NCBI GenBank assembly: GCA_910588875.1
Contig: CAJURT010000070.1
Location: forward strand, 1 to 11,434
Length of the DNA stretch: 11,434 nt
Reading direction: 5' to 3'
Source: an uncultured Lachnospiraceae bacterium
GTDB taxonomy: Bacteria; Bacillota; Clostridia; Lachnospirales; Lachnospiraceae
Shown one piece after another: positions 6,178-11,434 of this stretch. Each line of letters begins with the position of its first letter. Positions within the stretch are counted from its first letter, which is position 1. The notes below the pieces were generated by a model that ran no database searches, was not told the DNA's origin, and saw only the letters and a program-made list of their open reading frames with translations. A program made the position numbers and the translations under genes.

Positions 6178-7623
6178 TTAATAGCCAATCAGCCAGTCAT
6201 ACAATTCCTGGTACTTCATGGCAGAGGTATGCCAGGAGAAATCCTGCGCCATGGCACGGTCAATGATCTTATTCCATTCCCGTTTCTTTTCATAGTACAC
6301 ATACTTGGCATACCGGACAGAGTCCAGCATCTCATGGGCATTGTAGTTAGCGAAAGAAAATCCGGTACCGGTATTCTCATACTCGTTATAGGGCTGTACC
6401 GTATCCTTAAGCCCGCCGGTCTCCCTTACAATCGGCACTGTGCCGTAACGAAGCGCCATCAGCTGGCTCAATCCGCAAGGTTCAAACAGGGACGGCATCA
6501 AAAACGCATCACAGCCGGCATAAATCTTGTGGGATAACTCCTCCGAATAATAAATCTGTGCTGACACCCGGTCATGGTATTTCCAGTCGTAATGGCGGAA
6601 CATGTTCTCATACCGCTCATCTCCGGTCCCTAACACAATCAGCTGCATATCCTCCGAGCAAAGTTCGTCCATCACCCCCTGGATCAGGTCCAGCCCCTTC
6701 TGGTCCGTTAAGCGGGATACAATGCCTACCAGGAATTTTTTATCATCCACCGGCAGCCCCACCTGCTCCTGGAGGGCACATTTGTTTTTCGCCTTCTCCT
6801 TGCGGAAATTCTTAGCGTTATAAGGCTTGACGATATATTTGTCCGTCTCCGGGTTAAAGTCATCATAATCAATCCCGTTTACTATGCCGCGCAGGCTGTT
6901 GGAACGCGCCCGCATCAGCCCGTCCAGGCCCTCGCCGTAAAACGGCATCTTGATCTCCTCCGCATACGTCTGGCTTACCGTGGTAATCGCATCCGCAAAC
7001 ACAATGCCGCCTTTTAACATATTGCCGTCCTTATAGGCTTCCAGCTTATCCGGCGCAAAATAGTAATCCGGGAGCCCGGAAAACCTCTGGATTGTTTTCA
7101 CATCCCACACACCCTGGAACTTTAAGTTGTGGATTGTCATTACGGACTTCATGTTCCGGAAAAACTCCCCGCCGCGGAACCGGTCTTTTAAATAAACCGG
7201 GATCAATCCGGTCTGCCAGTCATGGCAATGTACCACATCCGGCTGGAATCCGATCACCGGAAGGGAAGACAATGCAGCCTGGCAGAAGAAGGAAAACTTC
7301 TCCAAATCATAGAACCAGTCACCGTAGGGCTTGTCTCCGCCGAAATAAGACTCATTATCAATAAAATAGAAAGTAATCCCATCCAGCACATACTGCATAA
7401 TGCCGACATAGCGGCTCTGCCCCAGGTAATCCATGTAGAAATGGTCAATATAGGTCATCTCATTGCGCCACTTCTCTTTTATGCACAGATATTTGGGAAC
7501 CATCACCCGCACATCAAAATACTCCTTATCAAAGCACTTCGGCAAGGATCCCGCCACATCCGCCAAGCCTCCGGTCTTAATAAACGGCACTGCTTCTGAT
7601 GCAACAAATAAAATTTTCTTCAT
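6178..7623 (-). CDS. glgA: Glycogen synthase (ADP-glucose type, GT5)
   Basis: This 481-residue bacterial glycogen synthase transfers glucose from ADP-glucose to the non-reducing end of an alpha-1,4-glucan. The N-terminal GT5 lobe opens with the nucleotide-sugar motif KTGGLADV (16-23), followed by HDWQTGL (134-140) and TIHN (163-166). The C-terminal GT-B lobe carries GIVNGID (246-252), SRLTDQKG (303-310, with Arg304 and Lys309) and FEPCGL (380-385, with Glu381 matching the catalytic glutamate region), then RETGGLKDTV. The length is normal and all key motifs are intact. AGGAGG lies eight bases before the ATG. No glgC, glgD, glgB or glgP is in the window, so the rest of the pathway is elsewhere. 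It lies 91 nt downstream of spo0A in the same direction. Confidence 0.96.
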   Translation of the reverse strand: MKKILFVASEAVPFIKTGGLADVAGSLPKCFDKEYFDVRVMVPKYLCIKEKWRNEMTYIDHFYMDYLGQSRYVGIMQYVLDGITFYFIDNESYFGGDKPYGDWFYDLEKFSFFCQAALSSLPVIGFQPDVVHCHDWQTGLIPVYLKDRFRGGEFFRNMKSVMTIHNLKFQGVWDVKTIQRFSGLPDYYFAPDKLEAYKDGNMLKGGIVFADAITTVSQTYAEEIKMPFYGEGLDGLMRARSNSLRGIVNGIDYDDFNPETDKYIVKPYNAKNFRKEKAKNKCALQEQVGLPVDDKKFLVGIVSRLTDQKGLDLIQGVMDELCSEDMQLIVLGTGDERYENMFRHYDWKYHDRVSAQIYYSEELSHKIYAGCDAFLMPSLFEPCGLSQLMALRYGTVPIVRETGGLKDTVQPYNEYENTGTGFSFANYNAHEMLDSVRYAKYVYYEKKREWNKIIDRAMAQDFSWHTSAMKYQELYDWLIGY

Positions 7624-7678
7624 CGAAATAACCTCCTGATTTCTCGTCCGCCCCCTAAGCAGATCTTACTTACTTATC

Positions 7679-7684
7679 AGTATA
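7679..7684 (-). promoter_or_regulatory. Candidate -10 box for glgA
   Basis: Minus-strand TATACT lies about 55 nt before the glgA start, in the gap after spo0A. No good -35 is seen at 16-18 bp, so activator dependence, another sigma factor, or a chance match are all possible. Nearby, ATTTAGG is repeated directly at 10-bp spacing (7689-7695 and 7699-7705). TCCGCC (7647-7652) can pair with GGCGGA (7694-7699), but no terminator is visible after spo0A. Confidence 0.35.
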
Positions 7685-7714
7685 CAATATTTAGGCGGAT
7701 TTAGGAAGTGGAAT

Positions 7715-8518
7715 TTACATTCTTTTGTAATCCAGCCTTATTTTATCCGAAATCAATGCAATAAATTCCGAATTCGTCGGCTTCCCTTTGCCGTTGCTGA
7801 TGGTATAGCCGAACAAATCGTGGATCGTATCCAGGCGCCCCCGTGTCCACGCCACTTCAATGGCATGGCGGATTGCCCGTTCCACACGGCTGGAAGTGGT
7901 ATTGTGGCGTTTCGCTATGCTGGGATACAAAACCTTGGTCACACTGACCAGGATCTCCTCCTCCTCCACGGAAATGGCAATGGCATCCCTCAAATATTGG
8001 TACCCCTTGATGTGGGCGGGAATCCCGATCTCATGGAGCAGGCGGGTCACGTCATTTTCCAGGTTCTGGCGGATGTACTCTTCACGGTTCATATAAGGGT
8101 TCACTTTGCTGCTTTCCAAATGCGGCACATTCTTCTCCTTGCCTGCACAGACCCGCCGTATTTTCTCCATAAGCAGATCCTTCTCAAAAGGCTTCATGAT
8201 AAAATAGCTGGCGCCCAGGCGGAAGGCGTCCCGTGTCACCTGCTCACTGCCCGCCGCGCTCACCATGATGAAGGACGGAATCTTTCTGCCGGTCCGTTCC
8301 TTGCGGATTTTTTCCATTACTGCGATTCCATCCATCTTTGGCATAATCACATCCATCAATACCAGATCCGGCTCCTCCTTCACTATCATTTCATAGGCAT
8401 CCTGTCCGTTATCTGCTTTTCCTACAACACGGAAGCCATTCTCCTCTTCCAGCATATTGTTTAACAGATTCAGCATTTGTGGGTTATCCTCCGCGATTGC
8501 TACATGAAACTCCGACAT
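7715..8518 (-). CDS. spo0A: Sporulation master regulator Spo0A
   Basis: This 267-residue response regulator commits the cell to sporulation when phosphorylated. The receiver domain (about 3-125) has the acidic pocket Glu10-Asp11, phosphoacceptor Asp56, Ser87 and Lys109. The Spo0A-specific C-terminal DNA-binding domain (about 150-267) shows HEIGIPAHIKGYQYLRDAI, the recognition region SSRVERAIRHAIEVAWTRG and the closing GYTISNGKGKPTNSEFIALI. All key residues are present, so the organism is probably spore-forming. AGGAGG precedes the ATG. It has its own promoter (8555-8584). The usual upstream neighbour spoIVB is absent; an HD-GYP/GGDEF gene takes its place, and glgA follows. Confidence 0.98.
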   Translation of the reverse strand: MSEFHVAIAEDNPQMLNLLNNMLEEENGFRVVGKADNGQDAYEMIVKEEPDLVLMDVIMPKMDGIAVMEKIRKERTGRKIPSFIMVSAAGSEQVTRDAFRLGASYFIMKPFEKDLLMEKIRRVCAGKEKNVPHLESSKVNPYMNREEYIRQNLENDVTRLLHEIGIPAHIKGYQYLRDAIAISVEEEEILVSVTKVLYPSIAKRHNTTSSRVERAIRHAIEVAWTRGRLDTIHDLFGYTISNGKGKPTNSEFIALISDKIRLDYKRM

Positions 8519-8554
8519 TCTTCATTCCCTCCTATTTCTCATGTTGTAAAATGT

Positions 8555-8584
8555 ATTATAGACGCAACCTTTGTCTGTTTGCAA
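8555..8584 (-). promoter_or_regulatory. Promoter of spo0A
   Basis: Perfect TATAAT (8555-8560, minus strand) is preceded at 18 bp by TTGCAA (8579-8584), a partial -35. Transcription would begin near 8548, about 30 nt before the ATG, leaving room for little more than the AGGAGG site. No clear sigma-H pattern was recognised. Confidence 0.65.
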
Positions 8585-8602
8585 TCAGATTCCGTCGCCA
8601 AG

Positions 8603-8610
8603 TTTTGACA
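8603..8610 (-). promoter_or_regulatory. Possible Spo0A-binding box
   Basis: Minus-strand TGTCAAAA differs by one base from the Spo0A box core TGTCGAA and lies about 20 bp upstream of the spo0A -35. The position would suit autoregulation, which is known for spo0A in other Bacillota. A single short match of this kind can occur by chance. Confidence 0.35.
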
Positions 8611-8671
8611 TCCTACTACAACGGGAATTCAAAAAGCCTGTGACATCCCTTTCCCTATTACCCGGAAGATC

Positions 8672-8710
8672 TGTAAATAATGCCGGTACTCACCTTGTGT
8701 GTACCGGCAT
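8672..8710 (-). terminator. Terminator of the HD-GYP/GGDEF gene
   Basis: A perfect 10-bp stem ATGCCGGTAC / GTACCGGCAT (8701-8710 and 8680-8689) with an 11-nt loop starts 9 nt past the stop codon and is followed by TATTTA. The U-run is interrupted but the stem is strong, separating this gene from spo0A transcription. Confidence 0.75.
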
Positions 8711-8719
8711 CTGGCTGAT

Positions 8720-10801
8720 TCAGTCTTCTTTTTTCTCTTCTTCAATCGGCGAAATCACGGAAAACATATCCTTCATGGAATCCTTATAAAAGCAATACTG
8801 CCCCCGCCCGGCGTTCTTGGCAAAATACAGCGCCCTGTCCGCACAATATAACAACGCATCGTAGCTGCTCGCCAATGGGCCGCTTTTGGCTATCCCCATG
8901 CTTACAGAAATCGTAAATCCGTTATATTCTCCCAGCAGGGAATGGAAAATCCTGTCAACCACCTGCTCCAGCCCGCCTCTGTATTCCAGGAAAACCATAA
9001 ACTCGTCTCCGCCTACCCGGGCAGCAAGGTCCCCTTCACGGACACACTGCCGGAGTTTACCTGACATAAACTTCAGCAGCTGATCGCCAAACACATGCCC
9101 GTGCTGGTCATTCGCACTCTTAAAATGATCCAAATCCAGGATAATAAGGGCATACCGCTTTCCGGGCCTGACTGTCAACCTCTCCTGAATGGTTTTCCGC
9201 GCACTGGCATGGTTTAAAAGCCCTGTAAGGCTGTCATGGCTGGCCATATGTTCCAGATTGATCATCTGCATGTGTTCCTCATGGATGTCAACCACCTTGC
9301 CGATAGCCCCCAAGAAACATGGCGTCTCGTCTGCTGACCATGTGGCGCGGCTGATCACCCTGTGCCACCGTTTTTCCCTGCCGATCTGAAGCATACACTG
9401 GTATTGGATCACAGGCTCCTCTGGCGTCGTCTCCTTCAGGATCCTGGCCAAAGCCTCCATCTGTCCGCTGCCAGCCACTGCCAGAAGCTGTTTGTCTTCC
9501 AGGGGATCCATGATCATCTCCTTCACCCCAAGCTGGGCAGCCCCCCACTCCGAAAAAGTTATCATCGAAGGATCACTCGTATATTCAAACTGGATTTCCT
9601 TGGACATGGAAGCAAAGAAACGGTATTTCTCCCGCTCATGCTCCAGAAGGCGGAGTGTCCGCTCCGATGCCGACAATTCCTCGTGGCGCATCATCTCCTC
9701 GGCCACATTCCTCATCTCCTTGCGGCTGCTCCGGCCGTAAGAATTAACCTCCAGTTCCCTCTGGATCGTATCTGACGTCTCCAGCAGGCATTCCAGTACC
9801 AGGGGATTAAACACCCCGCACTCCCCGTTAAGGATCATCTCCACGGCCACCTCGTGGGAAAATGCGCGTTTATAAACCCGCTCGCTTGTCAATGCATCGT
9901 ACACGTCTGCCAGCGCCACAATCTGGGCTGAGATCGGTATTTCCTCCCCTACCAGCCCGTCCGGATACCCTTTGCCGTCATAGCGTTCATGGTGCCAGCG
10001 GCAGATCTCATATGCCGTCTTCACCAATGGCTCATCCTGCCGGAAAGGCAGTTCTTTCAGCATGGAAGCCCCAACCTCAGAATGTCTCTTGATTACCTCA
10101 AATTCTTCTTTCGTCAGCCGCCCCGGCTTATTCAGGATTTCCTCAGGAATCGCTATCTTACCAATGTCATGGAGAGCGGATGCAGTGCTGATCATGGAAA
10201 TATCCGCATGGCTTAAAGGGTATTTCTTCGTCTTCTGTACCAGATGCTGCAGCAATACTTCCGTAATCGTATGGATATGAAGCACATGCAGGCCGCTTTC
10301 CCCGTTCCGGAATTCCACAATATGGCTTAATATATCTATCATCAAGCTGCTTCGTTTTTCTTTTTCATATATTTGGTCCGATACCATGCCCACTAATTTT
10401 TTCTGCTTCGCATACAGAAGAATTGTGTTCACCACCCTTCTGTGAACCACAATTGCATCAAAAGGACGGCTGATATAGTCCGTAACCCCTAACTCATAGG
10501 CACGTTCCACATGGGAAGCGCTGTTTTCGGCAGAGATCATAATAACCGGGATATTCTCAATCCAGTGGTACTTGTTCATCATAGCCAAGACTTCAAAGCC
10601 ATCCATCTCCGGCATCACGATATCAAGCAAAAGCAATGATATCTCTGTCTCCCTGCTTTTCAAGATCGTAACCGCTTCCAGCCCATTCTCTGCTTCCAGG
10701 ATCTCATACTCTTCCTCCAGCATATCTGCCAAAATAGAGCGGTTCATCTCCGAGTCATCGGCAATCAGAATTTTGTATTTCTTTTCATTCTTTGTTTCCA
10801 T
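8720..10801 (-). CDS. Response regulator with HD-GYP and GGDEF domains (c-di-GMP turnover)
   Basis: A 693-residue soluble protein joining three signalling modules. The receiver (about 9-130) has Asp15-Asp16, phosphoacceptor Asp60 and Ser90, but the usual Lys before Pro-Phe is Arg112 (SRPF). The HD-GYP phosphodiesterase domain (about 150-340) keeps HDIGK (211-215), His240 and HHERYDGKGYP (270-280). A PAS-like linker (about 395-510) follows. The GGDEF diguanylate cyclase domain (about 520-680) has DLDHFK (556-561), an intact GGDEF at 597-601 and an inhibitory I-site REGD at 588-591, exactly five residues before GGDEF. It could both make and break c-di-GMP; which dominates cannot be read from sequence. 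The ATG at 10801 is preferred because GAGGAAG lies just upstream; an in-frame TTG nine codons earlier lacks a good site. It lies directly upstream of spo0A. No sensor kinase is adjacent. Confidence 0.93.
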   Translation of the reverse strand: METKNEKKYKILIADDSEMNRSILADMLEEEYEILEAENGLEAVTILKSRETEISLLLLDIVMPEMDGFEVLAMMNKYHWIENIPVIMISAENSASHVERAYELGVTDYISRPFDAIVVHRRVVNTILLYAKQKKLVGMVSDQIYEKEKRSSLMIDILSHIVEFRNGESGLHVLHIHTITEVLLQHLVQKTKKYPLSHADISMISTASALHDIGKIAIPEEILNKPGRLTKEEFEVIKRHSEVGASMLKELPFRQDEPLVKTAYEICRWHHERYDGKGYPDGLVGEEIPISAQIVALADVYDALTSERVYKRAFSHEVAVEMILNGECGVFNPLVLECLLETSDTIQRELEVNSYGRSSRKEMRNVAEEMMRHEELSASERTLRLLEHEREKYRFFASMSKEIQFEYTSDPSMITFSEWGAAQLGVKEMIMDPLEDKQLLAVAGSGQMEALARILKETTPEEPVIQYQCMLQIGREKRWHRVISRATWSADETPCFLGAIGKVVDIHEEHMQMINLEHMASHDSLTGLLNHASARKTIQERLTVRPGKRYALIILDLDHFKSANDQHGHVFGDQLLKFMSGKLRQCVREGDLAARVGGDEFMVFLEYRGGLEQVVDRIFHSLLGEYNGFTISVSMGIAKSGPLASSYDALLYCADRALYFAKNAGRGQYCFYKDSMKDMFSVISPIEEEKKED

Positions 10802-10844
10802 AACTTCCTCTTCCTTTTTATTTCCCAATCTTTCTAATTCTAAC

Positions 10845-10854
10845 TTTTGTCGAT
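10845..10854 (+). promoter_or_regulatory. Possible Spo0A box in the HD-GYP/GGDEF leader
   Basis: TTTTGTCGAT matches the 0A-box pattern TTTTGTCGAA in all but the last base. It lies about 35 nt after the predicted transcription start, where a bound regulator would repress. It is a single unverified match. Confidence 0.3.
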
Positions 10855-10890
10855 GTGGACATTCATTCCTGTTTACTTTTGATTTTAATA

Positions 10891-10919
10891 ATCATAACAC
10901 TTTTCCTTTGGAAACTCAA
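10891..10919 (-). promoter_or_regulatory. Promoter of the HD-GYP/GGDEF gene
   Basis: On the minus strand TTGAGT (10914-10919) and TATGAT (10891-10896) are spaced by 17 bp, giving sigma-A matches of four and five out of six. The predicted start near 10884 leaves a leader of about 80 nt. It begins just after the rRNA-operon terminator, consistent with an independent transcript. Confidence 0.65.
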
Positions 10920-10950
10920 CCTCAAAACCATTAGAACACATGTAAGCAAC

Positions 10951-10990
10951 AAAAAAACAACGGAAACCTTACTTTACTAAGATTTCCGTT
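10951..10990 (-). terminator. Strong intrinsic terminator of the rRNA-tRNA operon
   Basis: Arms 10978-10990 and 10959-10971 form a 13-bp stem (one G-U) around a 6-nt loop and are followed on the minus strand by TTGTTTTTTTG. It lies 13 nt past the tRNA-Gly gene and closes the operon. Confidence 0.93.
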
Positions 10991-11003
10991 CACAACCTAA
11001 AAA

Positions 11004-11076
11004 AGCGACAGACGGGACTCGAACCCGCGACCCCGACCTTGGCAAGGTCGTACTCCACCAACTGAGCCACTGTCGC
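11004..11076 (-). tRNA. tRNA-Gly (anticodon GCC)
   Basis: A 73-nt cloverleaf folds fully: acceptor GCGACAG/CTGTCGC, D-stem GCTC/GAGT with one G-U, anticodon stem CGACC/GGTCG with loop TTGCCAA (anticodon GCC), and T-arm GCGGG-TTCGAGT-CCCGT. The discriminator base is T and the CCA end is not encoded. It is the last gene of the rRNA operon. Confidence 0.97.
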
Positions 11077-11163
11077 ATATACTGGGTACATATACCCTCA
11101 AAACCACATATTGAAACCATCCGAACCTTCCGCAGCCTTCCCGCTGCTCCCTCCGACCTTCCT
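11077..11163 (-). other. 23S-tRNA spacer without 5S
   Basis: The 87-nt spacer is too short for a 5S rRNA gene (about 115-120 nt) and contains none of its conserved sequence. It holds a small hairpin GGGTA-TATG-TACCC (11084-11097) just before the tRNA, possibly a processing feature. Confidence 0.75.

Positions 11164-11434
<271 letters not shown>

Noticed and set aside
8797..8812. 16-nt match (ACTGCCCCCGCCCGGC) to the left palindrome arm at about 347-362
   Set aside because: Here it encodes the conserved AGRGQY end of the GGDEF domain and the match does not extend; likely coincidence of GC-rich sequence.
10802..10828. TTG start nine codons upstream of the HD-GYP/GGDEF ATG
   Set aside because: The bases encoding the extra residues form the GAGGAAG ribosome binding site for the ATG at 10801, and no good site precedes the TTG.

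Overview
The window looks like a piece of chromosome from a spore-forming, moderately GC-rich member of the Bacillota, most likely Lachnospiraceae (Clostridium cluster XIVa). This rests on gene content and family resemblance: a full-length spo0A, strong AGGAGG-type ribosome binding sites, an rpsO-pnp pair, a clostridial REC/HD-GYP/GGDEF regulator, and a tRNA gene that does not encode CCA. Species cannot be named from this sequence.

Layout. Bases 1-600 hold no convincing gene. They carry a layered set of inverted repeats: a hairpin element at 1-38, a 281-bp near-perfect palindrome at 309-589 with a second copy of that hairpin at its apex, and G-quadruplex-type runs in the palindrome arms. A sigma-A-like promoter next to the palindrome drives the only plus-strand gene, a PHP-family histidinol-phosphatase-like enzyme (709-1506). 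Everything after it is on the minus strand. A shared hairpin at 1574-1615 separates it from the converging operon rpsO - pnp - secreted M14 zinc carboxypeptidase (5571 down to 1631). Upstream of that lie a divergent PAP2-family membrane protein (5690-6157) and glycogen synthase glgA (6178-7623), then spo0A (7715-8518), then a REC-HD-GYP-PAS-GGDEF protein for cyclic-di-GMP turnover (8720-10801). The far end is the tail of an rRNA operon: the last ~270 nt of 23S rRNA, tRNA-Gly(GCC) and a strong terminator, with no 5S gene between 23S and the terminator.

How the parts relate. rpsO has a textbook promoter (TTGACA-17-TAAGAT) whose -35 overlaps the stop codon of the gene before it. Between rpsO and pnp lie a compact hairpin and then a 77-nt extended stem-loop just before the pnp ribosome binding site. 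This resembles the enterobacterial layout in which a processed leader hairpin lets PNPase limit its own synthesis. spo0A sits between a c-di-GMP enzyme and glgA, so the sporulation master regulator, a second-messenger enzyme and reserve-polysaccharide synthesis are neighbours. spo0A has its own promoter and a near-consensus Spo0A box upstream, and the c-di-GMP gene has another weak box in its leader.

The most unusual feature is the non-coding repeat complex at 1-589. The conserved genes are otherwise orthodox.
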